Below are positions 1-10,614 of a stretch of 64,000 bases of DNA, one piece after another. Made by a program: the position numbers and the translations under genes. Origin of the DNA: Sciurus carolinensis (Eukaryota; Chordata; Mammalia; Rodentia; Sciuridae); contig NW_025920104.1 in the NCBI RefSeq assembly GCF_902686445.1, positions 2,108,001 to 2,172,000 of the forward strand. The letters are read 5' to 3'. Position 1 is the first letter of the stretch. Each line of letters starts with the position of its first letter. The notes under the pieces were generated by a model, which saw only the letters and a list, made by a program, of their open reading frames with translations, made no database searches and was not told where the DNA came from.

Positions 1-180
1 TTTAGCAGTCTGTTAATACCTCTATGTTTGCCTGCAATTTGGACTGAAGTAGATTTCCTTTGACTTCTGTGGTTTGTTTTATACCAAATAAAATGCTAGG
101 ATTTGAGGAACATTGAAGCCTCTGACACACTATACTGTGGTTAACCAGGAAGGTTCAAATCCCTCAGTTAGCAGGGACTT
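1..180 (+). repeat. Tail of a low-copy duplicated unit (copy 1)
   Basis: This stretch matches the reverse complement of about 61,322-61,505 by eye. Shared blocks, with scattered substitutions, run from 'tttagcagtctgttaa' through 'gtagatttcct' and 'tgtactgtggttaa' to 'cagggact'. It ends where the match to the far copy also ends. Because the rest of the same unit lies to the right of this point (about 7.0-8.7 kb), it looks like the end of a neighbouring unit in tandem. No gene is visible. Confidence 0.65.
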
Positions 181-1080
181 CTCCAGGAACCACCTGGGAT
201 GGCAGAGGCCTGCATTCCATATGTCTGTGACCACAGGGCATTCATAGTCTCCCTTGGGCCTGAGTGATGGGGACCAGCATACTGAGGACTCTGTGCTACC
301 TCCCTCTCCCCTGGCCTTAGCTGGGGTTAACACTGACCTTGGTGATGGTGGCTGCTGTCCACTGCAGAGAAGTCTCTGCACCAGAGCATAGTAACAGAAA
401 AAGATACTGATGTACCCTTCTTCATCACCACAGGGTCTTGTGAAGGGTAGCTTTGTGGAGGTGTTTCTACATGACTTGGTTTGTGGGGATGGTATGGCAT
501 AACCATGACTTTGTTCCTTGGAGTTGCTGCCACCACAGTGCTTTGGTTTTAATCCATCGTAGATGTCTTGGAAATCTGGATGGCTGAGAGTGGTGTTTTC
601 ATGTGTGCCATGAAGATATATGGATTATCACTATCTGTCTCAGAGCCTGTGGAGCTGCCTCTAGTGTGGCTCTTGGAGGTCACATGTGCTGGGAGAAGCC
701 ACAGCTATGATGTCCAAATCCTGTGTTTTGCCATTGTAGCTTAGATGGGATACAGAGACCTTGGGCTTGACAATGGAGCCTACAGACATATGGAAAATAA
801 CCCTAGGCAAACTTCTGAGTGGCAGTGTTTCTTCTTACAAGGAATAAGTTCCTTGCATCTTGAGAGAAGTTATCTCTCCTGAAAGAGAAAGAAGAGAAGG
901 GCAGAGGTGCACCAAGGAAAGAAATGGGTTGTGGAAGTCCCATGAAGTACTGAGGTGGAAATAGCTAGCTGAAGCTTGGAAGCTCTGAAGTCTACCTGGG
1001 ATCTGCATTTCCCAGCTGCTGTGACCTTCTCTCAACCTGGGATACAACTACAAACTCATGAATATAAACATGTTGGATGT
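181..1080. other. Unassigned intergenic sequence
   Basis: No reading frame here is supported by known protein motifs. The sequence is unique within the window as far as I can see. Short open frames on both strands are of chance length. Confidence 0.4.
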
Positions 1081-1230
1081 AGACTGGGATTGTGGCTCAG
1101 TTGTTGAGTACTTGCCTAGTATGTATGATTCAGTGAGTTCGATCCTCAGCATCACTTAAAAATAAATAAGCAAATCAAATAAAGGTACTCTATGTGTCTA
1201 TGACTTAAAAATTTTAAAAATAAAAAAAAT
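1081..1230 (+). mobile_element. ID-type SINE
   Basis: It has a tRNA-like body with box A-like 'tgtggctcagttg' and box B-like 'gttcgatcc', then 'tcagcatcac' and an A-rich tail. ID elements are tRNA-Ala-derived rodent SINEs transcribed by RNA polymerase III and moved by LINE-1 machinery. This copy is diverged but nearly complete. Confidence 0.85.
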
Positions 1231-1269
1231 TCACACTGGAAATTTCTGCTGAACTGGTATCTGGACACT

Positions 1270-1775
1270 CAATCAGTGTTTGCCTCAGTTGTCACCAACC
1301 TATGTGCCTTTGCTCAGCTGGGTCAGTCTTCCTTGTACCCCAGAAGTTGTGTGCATTTCCCACACACTGCCTACTAGATCACTGTGGGTCAGTCTTCCAT
1401 GCACCCCAGCAGGTATCTGCACAACCCTCACATTGCATGATTGCTCACTGCATATTCATCTTCTCTGCATCCCAGAAATTTTTACCATGCCCCTCATACT
1501 GCCTGCTTGGTCAGCTGTGTTCATCTTCCTTGCACCCTAATTGATTTGCCTAAGCCCCTCTCACACCCTGCTTCTCACTGTGGGTCAGTATCTCCTGCAC
1601 TCCAGCAGGTGTATACAAGCCTCACACACAGTTGCTTGCTCACTCTGGATCACTCTTCCCTGTACTCAGCAGGTTGCACTATTCCACTCACACTGCCTCA
1701 CTTTGGGTCAGTCATTTCTGCACTGAGTAGGTTTAGACAGGCCCCTCACACTGCTTGATTACTCTCTGTTTCAGG
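1270..1775 (+). repeat. Diverged ~66-70 bp minisatellite, array 1
   Basis: About seven degenerate copies lie head to tail. Each copy contains 'gggtcagtcttcc', 'gcaccccagcaggt', 'ctcacactgcctg' and 'gctcactg'. The unit is close to a multiple of three and poor in stop codons, which explains the overlapping short open frames in several phases; I do not regard them as genes. The same family occurs in reverse orientation at 63,225-64,000. Confidence 0.85.
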
Positions 1776-2838
1776 CCTCATAGAGGACTCACATTGGAAA
1801 GCAAATATTGAGAGGATGAAAGCTGACTGGAATGGTGTCAGAGATCAGCCAGCAAGCTCTACTACCTTTAAGGGTTCACATGATCCATCTCATGGGCTAG
1901 GATTCTGTTACCTAGGTGGAGATAACTGCACCAAGCCACAGATCTATTTTATACCATGTGTTACAGGATATCTATTGAGAGGCACTCAGAGCCAGAAATA
2001 CCTCTCTGTAAAATAGAAAAATCTGTAGCAAAGTTTCCTATTTGGGAGGTCTATTCAGGCTAGAAAAGGGATTAATCAATTTTTTTAAAGTAAGTCAAGT
2101 GGTAAAGAGGAACAAAGAGGTAGAGCTGTGTCAGATTCCAGAGTCTCTAGTATCCTGCTTCACAAGAGTTTTTGTTCTGTGTTGGTGTTCTGGGTAATTG
2201 GACCGTTAGGTTCTAATTTCTCATCCTTTCTGTTAGGATTCTTTATAGGATTTTATTTGGTAGAAAGAGTAAATATTCACAGTTGCAACTCTCAGCTTTT
2301 GAGGCCTCAGGGGTCTTGATGCATTTGAAGAGATTAAAAGATGCATACCAAGGGGACAGCTGTTTCTAGAGGGCCATGGCCCCTCGGGCCAACCCATGGG
2401 AACAAGTGCCTCATGGAAGCTCCTCAGTTCCCAGGAGTTCACATGAAGAAGAAGCAACTAGTGGGCTAGAAGGAAGACAGGTAGGAGAGCAGGCCAATTC
2501 TTTTTGTCAACATGAGCCCTGATGTTTGGGAATTCCATTTCCATTCCCAGGCTTCACAGGCCTCCTTAGATATGTGCATTCCAGCTGTCCCAGGAGTCAG
2601 ATTAACAGATTTGGGTGGTTATATGGTAAATTTTATGATGTGTTCTTCACAGACTACTTTCTATAAAGAAGTAAATGGTATTCCAAATGAGGAAAAAGAA
2701 GAATCAAAATAAAGTCAAATTTCCATCAGAAAAAATTGGGTTCAGGAGGCTACAGAATGGCACTCTTTACATACAGAAAGAGTACTGTAGTTGTGAAATT
2801 TAATGCCACTAAAGTCTCTCTCAAAATGAAGATCCCAA
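1776..2838. other. Unassigned intergenic sequence
   Basis: It contains only short open frames without recognisable motifs. No match to the inverted copy at the other end of the window was seen here. Confidence 0.4.
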
Positions 2839-2839
2839 A

Positions 2840-2955
2840 GCTGGGCATGGTATCCATACTTGTAATCCCAATGATTCAGAAGGCTGAGACTAGAGGATTT
2901 CAAGCTCAATGCCAGCCTCAGCACCATAGTGAGATAGTCTCAAAATTTGAAAAAG
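2840..2955 (+). mobile_element. B1-type SINE, diverged
   Basis: It matches a 7SL-derived B1 monomer: 'ctgggcatggt', 'cttgtaatccca', 'ggctgaga', 'agcctcag' and 'gtgagatagtctca'. Box A and box B regions are partly eroded. Confidence 0.8.
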
Positions 2956-4938
2956 AATGGCTGTACTATGTGCTTGCATAATTACATGACTGATATAATT
3001 CTACATCTCAGTAGAATGAAAAATTTTTCTCCATAATGTATAATATGTTAAAATACATTCTATGCTCATAAGAAAAAATAAGCCATTTAAAAAAGAAGGA
3101 TTTGGGGTACAACTTTGTGTTAATCCCACTTGTGATCAATCCCCAGTACTAAAGCAATGAAGGTGACATGAACATACCTGAGTTAAATGGGCAATGTGTC
3201 ACAGGGGTCTCACCTGGCAGGAGAAGGTAAAGAAGCCAAGGAGAAAGGAAACCAGGAGAAGCCTCAATAGACACCTGTTAACTTTTCCTTTTCATACATG
3301 TTTTAATCCATTAAGTCCCTGATTTTAAATCTTGTATCTCAATGAAAGTGACACAGGTGCTTTAGAGACAGACTCTGGAGATTTATAGCACATATATGTA
3401 TTTTTCAGAAATATATGAAAATATATATGTATATTTTCAAATTCCCAACCATTCACCTCTTAATTTTATCAAAAGAAGAAAACTCTAATAATGCAGAATT
3501 TATCTGAAAGTGACCTTAAGTTGTGTATATGTTGACCATTTGTATAGGGGTCCAGTATGCTGAAAATGGGTCATAGGTTTTGCATGTCCTTGGGGGAGCC
3601 AGTCTCTCTCAGTCTTCTAATATGCACACTGCTGGGATCAACATTTCTTTCTGGTCCCCTGCTTATGCCCGAAGAACACTCTGCCCAGGCCATAAAGGCA
3701 GATACCCAGGAAACTGTCCTCCTCTTCTTTCTCCTGAGAATGTCTTTGTTTTCAAATTCATGAAGGGTCCTCTCATAGGACAGAACACTGAAGGTTTTTC
3801 CAACTTTCCATTACTTTTGAGAGTGTTTTTCTTTCTCATATGGACTGTTGTTCAACAGGGATTTAGAGTCAGTATCTGGAAACTCCAGTGCTCTGTTGTT
3901 TTCAGGTTGGTCCCTTCCTTTAAGAACTAGTTTCATTTTGTTGGTTCTCTGTATATTGAGAAAGTCTGAATTCTCTCTGAATGATATAACTGGCATGTCA
4001 TGTGGACTCTGGATTGTTATAATCTTTTGGAGAATGCACACTTTTTGTTTTCTTCAGGAAACCATCCTGTTCCTGTCTACCCTGTGTGTGGCAGTTAATC
4101 TGTGTCACAGACTTTCCTTTGTGACTTGGTTACTAACCCCACTTGTTCTTCAACTCTAAAAGAGCTGACTCAGAGAAAAGCACAACCACATCAATACCAA
4201 GACTCAGAACGCTCACATTTGAGTGTAAGGGAGGCAGCACCAGGATACAGGCACCAGGGCAGCTCAAAAAGGAACATCTGTGGTGCAGGCAGGGATTTGA
4301 TTCATGCTGTCCCTACACATATAGGTGGGTTGTTGTCACCCTGCACTCTTTATGGGTCTCCCTCTGTGACACATGACTCACTACCTGAAATCTCCACCCC
4401 AGAATGTGACATTTTACTCATAAATTAGATTTGAATATATTTAGTGACTCTCCTGCACATGTGCCTGGAATTTGCCCCTGCCATCAGGGAAGTACCCTCC
4501 CTGAGTTCTGGAGGAGGATGTATTGCTGCCCTGCCTCAGAGAGTTTGGCTTTTGTGATCTTGCTTTTACTGGCTCTGGCTTCCTAGTAACTCAATTGAAC
4601 AAATAGATTACAAAGATGAACTAACTTTCCAACCACCTGTATTCTGGTGTGTTTTTCGAACTTTATAGCCTTGAAGACTCCCTTTCTAACTCCTAGCTTA
4701 GTGGTTTATCTGTAATTCCTGTACGACTGAGAGCTTAGACCCAGCAATGCTGCCCAGATGTGGGTAGCTGTAGGTCCTCTGTCACACTCTCCCTCAGGCA
4801 TAGCCTGTTCAAAAGTCTATCATTCACCTATCATGTGTTCTGGGTTCTATCTTCCCAGAGCAGTAGCAGTAACTTAAAACCCATAATACTAGGCAGAATT
4901 TTCAATTTCCCTGAGAGATCATAGAATTAGCTAGAGTG
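2956..4938. other. Unassigned intergenic sequence, possible ID remnant near 3,095
   Basis: A piece resembling the 3' half of an ID SINE ('gatcaatccccagtac') lies around 3,095-3,165. Hydrophobic open frames between 3,557 and 4,159 have no recognisable family signature. Nothing else could be assigned. Confidence 0.35.
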
Positions 4939-4939
4939 G

Positions 4940-5118
4940 AGGCCATGCCAATATTTCCAGTTACTGAAGGGGCTGGAGGAGGAAGATCTCAAGTTCAAGA
5001 CCAACCTCAGCAACTTAATGAGACTTTCTCTCTTACTAAAACAAAAAAGGGCTTGGGGTGAGGCTCAGCAGTAAAGAGCTTGCACAGCATAAACAAGACC
5101 TTGGGATTGATCACTAAT
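4940..5118 (+). mobile_element. B1-ID dimer (MEN-type) SINE
   Basis: The B1-like left part ('caagttcaagaccaacctcag', split as 'caagttcaaga' and 'ccaacctcag', then 'cttaatgagac') is followed by an A-rich linker and an ID-like right part ('gggcttggggtgaggctcag', 'gggattgatc'). This dimer is typical of squirrels. Confidence 0.7.
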
Positions 5119-6574
5119 GTCTTAGAAAATCTAACTAGGGTAATCCAGTAAGAAGGTGAAATCCAGCTGGAAAGACTAACATAGGTTTTCAGAGGAAGAT
5201 GACACAGAGTGACTGCCCACTCCAGCAGGGTCACAGGCACATCTCATGAGCAGTGTCTAAGAAGTGAGGTGGTTCAGTACCAACATTGTATTGGGCCTCT
5301 GTGCCAGGTGTGATCTGCAGCAAGCTGAACAGGGTTGTCTACAGGTCTCCAGGCAGGTGGGATCTCAGGAGCCTCAGCTGCCTGTGTCAAAAGGAGCATC
5401 ACACAAGAGCCTGATATGCATCGCATGCACATTAATTTTGTGTCACAAATTTTAAGAACCTTGTATAGAAATGTGATTTTAAGACCTGGTACTTTCCAAT
5501 CCTTGGCAAATAGTGGGAGGGACTATAGGTTGAATAGTACAGCAGGAAATAGGACTGATCTCTCACAGACCCCTGGATGTTCCTTGAAAGCATTGCATTA
5601 CCTGTTCCCATTCTCAACAAGAGTCTACAGGAGGTCAAGGCGTTAACAAAGTGAACAAGATGGCAGACAGTGGCAGAACATGAATCTGGACCAGAAGCCT
5701 CTCTGATGCACTACAGAGAACTGGGGAGCTACCTTCTTTCAGTCCTGCAGTTGCATAGCCCAGGGTCCATGACTTGCTGGCCATCTCCTCCTGGACTCAG
5801 GTCCTTTCCCTATGGAGGTTGAGCTGTGGATCTTAGAAGGAAGGTGCCAGGCTGTTCCAGCAAATCAGGCAGCCTTGAGAGAAATTTCTGAGCCAAAATC
5901 ATTGGTGTGTCCTTTCAATCCAGTTACTCAAGTGACTGAGACAAAAGACAGCAAATCTCTGGCCAACCTTGGACAGTGAACCCATGTCTCACAAGAAATT
6001 AGTAAAATGAGATAAATTAGGAACTGCATTCCCAGATGTGAAAGCCAGAAACCCCAAACTGAAGCCATGTTGCATTAGAGCCTGTCCCGACCTGTCCACT
6101 ACTGTCTATAAAGTGAGACCAAGGCCCAGGGTTTGACTAACTATCAAGATTTTGTCTGAAAACATTCCACACACATCATGAAGTGATCCACCTCAGTTTA
6201 TCTTAATCTTTGTAACACAAATTAGATATTTCTAAATTAAGGTTCATTTCTGGTAAGGAGTATGACTTGTGATCTGCTGACCCTGGGACCAAAGTAGAAC
6301 CAGCTTGGGCAGAGCCAAGAAACTCCATGATTTGATGGTCAAACAATGGGAATAAGAGCAATATAAGTGTGTGCAGGCTACAGGTACAGTCCTGTGAGAG
6401 GCAGGTGAGTCTGGAAGACAGATGCCTGCTCCAGGCTGAGTCCCTGCCCCAGAGGGTCAATTAAGATGGGACAAGCCCTATGTGGCACTGGGTCCTTCAA
6501 GTGTGGCTAGTCAATTAGGCTCTGGATTTTATTTTTTTATAGTATATTATGTCATTTTATGTTATGTAATTTTA
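5119..6574. other. Mostly unassigned; B1-like remnant at 5,904-6,000
   Basis: A decayed B1-like stretch is visible ('ccagttactcaagtgactgag', read in parts, and 'catgtctcacaa'). The remaining sequence has no supported gene. Confidence 0.4.
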
Positions 6575-6775
6575 TTTTCTGATAACAAGGATTGTGCCCA
6601 GGGGTTCTCAAACATAGAGTTACGTTCTCAGACCTTTTTCTATGTTTTATCTTGAGACATTGTCTCACTAAGTTGCTTAAGGTCTTCCTAATTTGCTGAG
6701 GTTGACTTCAACTCCCAACTTTATACCATAGCCTCCAAACCCTATGGGAAGACAGACATGTGCCATGGTAGTACC
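6575..6775 (-). mobile_element. B1-ID dimer SINE, old
   Basis: In plus-strand order an eroded ID part (near 6,590-6,630) precedes a B1 part with 'gagacattgtctcacta', 'aagttgctta' and 'gtgccatgg'. That is the order expected for a MEN-type dimer on the minus strand. Confidence 0.55.
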
Positions 6776-7094
6776 TGCAGAGACCCTGGATTTTAAATTT
6801 CATTTAATTTTAATCAATTCCAACTTAAATAGCACATGTGGATAGCAGTCAGCACAAGGAATGGCACAACTCTGAAGCAGAAGCAAGGCCACAGCATAGG
6901 GCCAGTCAGTCAGGTTTTGTTTCCAGATCTGAAACTTGAGACCCTGATGCCTGTTTGCAATTATTGACAATGGGAAGATTTCTCTGGAAACCCAATAAGC
7001 ACTTGCTACTGCCAAGGAACTGTTAGGGTTATATTACATCACCTTCTGTAGTGTGCTTACCTGAAGAGAGGTCCTCATTCCCATCTTTACAATA

Positions 7095-7395
7095 GTAAAG
7101 CAGGGAAAGAGGAGCCCCTGGTCTGGTGTGATCACAGAACCATGCTAGTCCCATCTTTCTTGCGCCTGATATGGTGTGGTCACAATACCATGCTTGTCTG
7201 ATTTTAGACCTCTGAAGAAGGGGCACAGGACACCCTGGTCCAGTGTGGTCATGGAGCCATGCTAGTCCCATCTTATATCTCTAAAGCAGGGGCACATGAG
7301 TCCCTAGCATGATGTGATTACTGGACCAGACTTCTCTCAAATTACATCTCTAAGCAGGGGTACAGGATCCACTGGCCCTCTATGGTCAATGGGCT
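7095..7395 (+). repeat. Short ~68-70 bp tandem repeat
   Basis: Four to five degenerate units share 'tggtgtggtcac', 'accatgctagtcccatctt' and 'aagcaggggcacag'. Equivalent points fall near 7,122, 7,171, 7,241, 7,311 and 7,379. The first spacing is 49 bp and the next three are 68-70 bp, so one unit is shortened. The inverted copy near 62,960-63,060 holds only about one or two such units. Confidence 0.75.
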
Positions 7396-8321
7396 GCATT
7401 CATCCCTACCTTGCACTCTCTGCTCCATGGCTCATGCACTGGTCAAGTGGGGACACTGGTGGATGCATTGTGGCAGTTCCGTGGTGGACCAGGTATCCTG
7501 TGATTCTTCCCCTAAAGAGGCATTGTAGGTGAGTTGTGCAGGCTGACTCTTGTGTGACAGTGTAGATCATCTTTGTTCTTCAAGGTTCTGCTGATGTGAG
7601 CAGCTTAACTCAGCTCTGTATGACCAGGGATCCTGACTGGCTAAGGAAATATTTCTCAGAGAGTATGAGGACAAAAAGTAAGGACATGTGGGAAAGTGTC
7701 TCCATCCTGAAGTGGGACATCAAATGAAGGACAGATATTTAACATCTTTGTGAGACCCAGCAACACCTTCCCACCTTGCTCATCACTGCTATCTCTTTGA
7801 CCTCCATGAAAACAGGGTGGGTCTCTGGTATTCCAGCTCTTACTAATCTGGAGTAGTCTGAGGGAGTGTAACTCATGTGGTGTGTGGTCATATCTTGAGC
7901 AGGGAGGACCCCCATCCTGATGCCAGCTTTGCTGAATTAGCCCCAACAGTCAGACCAAACTATGTAATATGTGCCCTGCTGTTTATGTGACCAGGATTAC
8001 TCCTGCCTGCCCCAGAAATATCCCAGGGACAGGAAAGCACCTTCAAAAACAATCTGAGAAAAAAACTCCATATGTGATACAAATCTTCCTATTTCTTCTG
8101 GGAATCGTTTCCTCTTTGTGAGCATCTTCCCCCGATCCCTTTAGGAAAGAGTGATCAGGAAGTTTTTTCATGCCACCTGAAGTCAATATTCAAACAGTGT
8201 CTTACCAGTCTTCTATTGATCCTGTAGGCTTCATCCTGGGTATTTTTGTGTGGATTATGTAGGGAACTGGAAGTTTTCAAAGGAAATAAATATCCAGGTG
8301 TTGCCAGAAGGCTTAAAAAGA

Positions 8322-8460
8322 GTTCTGGGTGTGGAGGCACATGTTCTTTTCTCAGTTCTCAGGTGGGAGGAGGCCTGGAGCCCAGATACTCAGGTCAACC
8401 TGCATTACACCTGGAGAACACACTACAGAAGCAGAAAAGACAAAAAAAAAGAAAAAACCT
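8322..8460 (+). mobile_element. B1-type SINE shared by both duplicate copies
   Basis: It is a B1-like body ('gggtgtggaggcacatg', 'ctcaggtgggagga') with an A-rich tail near 8,443-8,456. The counterpart lies at about 61,880-62,032 on the minus strand. The shared site means the SINE inserted before the duplication. Confidence 0.75.
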
Positions 8461-8720
8461 CCATCTGCCAAAAATCTATTTTCAGCTGAACAAGCTACAA
8501 GTATTGTAATGGTTCCCAATGCATTCCGTGAATATGAAAAATAGCAGGTTGTGTCTACTGGGAGCCCTGCAGATTTTTTCCCATGGGACTGAGAGATGCA
8601 GGGTCTCCCCTTCCAATGAACCATCTTTCAGGAATACCAACAGTAGCACCCAGAATCTCCATGATGCACCAAAGAAGCATTGGGTGAAAGAAGAAAGCAT
8701 TTGATCCAATTCATGGAAGA

Positions 8721-9475
8721 AATTATAGTCTTTGACAAAGATTTGCATTACATCATCTGGGAAGTGATGTGGATTTAGGCATGTTCACCACAGGACCTGG
8801 GGCCATATGGATCAGTGACAAGTGAGCCAGGGCCAAGGCAGGACCTGGTGGAAGAGGTCAGGGTTGCTTTCTGTCCAAAGGGTCAGAGGCATGGAAAAAG
8901 AAACCAGGCATCACAACACAAAATCAGACCCGACTGAGAAAGTATTCTGCTGTCACCATCTGTGAGACCTGGAGTCAGTTCTGTTTATATCTAAGGGTTG
9001 TTGTGACTTATTAGTTGGATTTATACTATGTCTCTGCTTTCAGGGCAGAAACTCGAAGCAGAGTGGCTGTCACATCCTTCTGTGGCTGTGAAGGACTGGT
9101 GTGAGGACAGACATCTCCTCACTGATGACAGGGGTGGAATGTCTGCCAAGTTGTTGGAAGGCTCTTGACAGGCCTGTCAATGAAAAGTGTTTCCTTGAAG
9201 GAGTTTTAGGCAAAGAAAGCTGAGTGCCTGTGCAAACACAGCCATGTTCAACAGAAAGTTCTTTCTTTCTGCAAAGTTTCAGTGTTATTCAGGAAAGAAG
9301 TACTGTTTCTTTACTACAAAAACAGAAACTCTTTGACAGAGTCATTACTGCAATAGGCTCTTTCATGAGCACTTGTCAGATGCTGAACCCTTGTTCCCTC
9401 ATAGATCCCAGCTCAGTAGGACACCCTCACTGATGACCAATTTCTGACTCTTTTTTTAAATATATATTTTCTCAG
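8721..9475. other. Unassigned intergenic sequence
   Basis: No supported gene or repeat was recognised. Similarity to the inverted copy fades out near 8,720. Confidence 0.35.
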
Positions 9476-9479
9476 TTGT

Positions 9480-9595
9480 CAATGGGCTTTAGTTTAATTT
9501 AAATTGTTTATATGCAGTGCCAAGGTTGAACCAGGGCATCACACATGCCAGGCCAGTGCTACACCACTGAGCCACAACACCAGCCCCTACACTCT
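9480..9595 (-). mobile_element. ID-type SINE
   Basis: On the plus strand it reads as a reverse ID: 'aaggttgaaccagggcatc', 'acaccactgagccaca' and 'accagcccc', preceded by a T/A-rich tail. Confidence 0.75.
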
Positions 9596-10610
9596 GACTC
9601 TCATGTGGAGGGTTTTGTAATCACTTTGTTCTTTTTATGAAAGCTACTAACTTAAAACACACTGGATTCTTCACTGAGAAGGAAGGCAAGCCTCTTTCCC
9701 TCTTCCGAAAGACCTGATAGTACTGAAACTCTCACATGAAACTAATGTCCTCCATCTAGAAATGGAACCTCCAAACAGCTAAGAGAACATCCCTCATGAA
9801 CAAGATGTCAAGGTCCCAAGGGAACATACTGTTTATGAGACAATGAAAATGACCAACTCCTTTATTTTCCAGTAACAATCTTCCTGTTCATTCAAAACAT
9901 CCTCTTGCTTAGCCCTTGGTGCCTAAGGCAGTATACCTGGCCTAGTTACAGGCTCCCCAAGATTGCCTGATTGATGCCTGTCCATACACCATGCTGTCCC
10001 CACATCAATTGATCCTGGCATCACTTACAAAGATCTGCAGCATCACCAGCTACTACAGGGTGGAAGACATGCATGGAGAACCAAGGAGTTTCCCACCAGA
10101 GAGAGTGCACAAGGCAAGATAAAACTCCCTTTGAAAAGCTGAGATACTCTTCACAAAATGTGAGAGAAAAAGGGCCCATTATCCTCCCATGAAGAGAAAA
10201 ATCAGAGTTCCACAGCAGCACTTCACTCCAAGCTCAACTGGTCACACACTTTCAAGGACCTGGTGTAACATCAAAACAGTGTCCTCTGTTCAAAAGTTAC
10301 AGAACCTCAGGACCACAGCAACAAAGACTGGAATGAGCACAGCCCTTCTGGGCCTGTTTGACAGCCCAGGCAGAGCCACACAGCTGTTCTCAATTCCAGG
10401 GGACCTAAATCTGGTTGGTCCCCCAAAACCCAAGGAATTTTTTTTAATTGAGAAATAATTAGTACGCTGTAAATGCCACCATTTCAAAATGCAAATTCCT
10501 ATTGGTTTTAGTACATTCACACAGCTGCATTAATATCCTCATGTATTCAAGACTGTCTGACTACACTGAAGAGAATCTTGCAATCAGAACCCAAAAGCAG
10601 GGTGAGAGCT
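9596..10610. other. Unassigned intergenic sequence
   Basis: Only short chance frames are present. No repeat family was recognised before the LINE-1 fragment. Confidence 0.35.
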
Positions 10611-10614
10611 AAAA

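Larger units (their letters stand above)
7030..8720 (+). repeat. Low-copy duplicated unit (copy 2), inverted relative to 61.3-63.2 kb
   Basis: Long blocks match the reverse complement of about 61,600-63,200. Examples are 'ccctaccttgcactctctgct' in two parts near 7,410, 'gttgtgcaggctga' near 7,531, 'gtctt' through 'gtgtggaggcacat' at 8,200-8,342, and 'gatgcagggtctcccc' near 8,595. Divergence and small indels indicate an old duplication. A B1-type SINE at 8,322-8,460 is present at the same place in both copies. No intact gene is carried. Confidence 0.85.

Noticed and set aside
3557..3930. Reading resembling a CEACAM/PSG-type leader and N-domain (pieces such as FWSP and SPENVFVFKF)
   Set aside because: The match needs frame changes, stops soon after, and lacks the cysteine or tryptophan pattern of an Ig domain. 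It is too weak to report as a gene relic.
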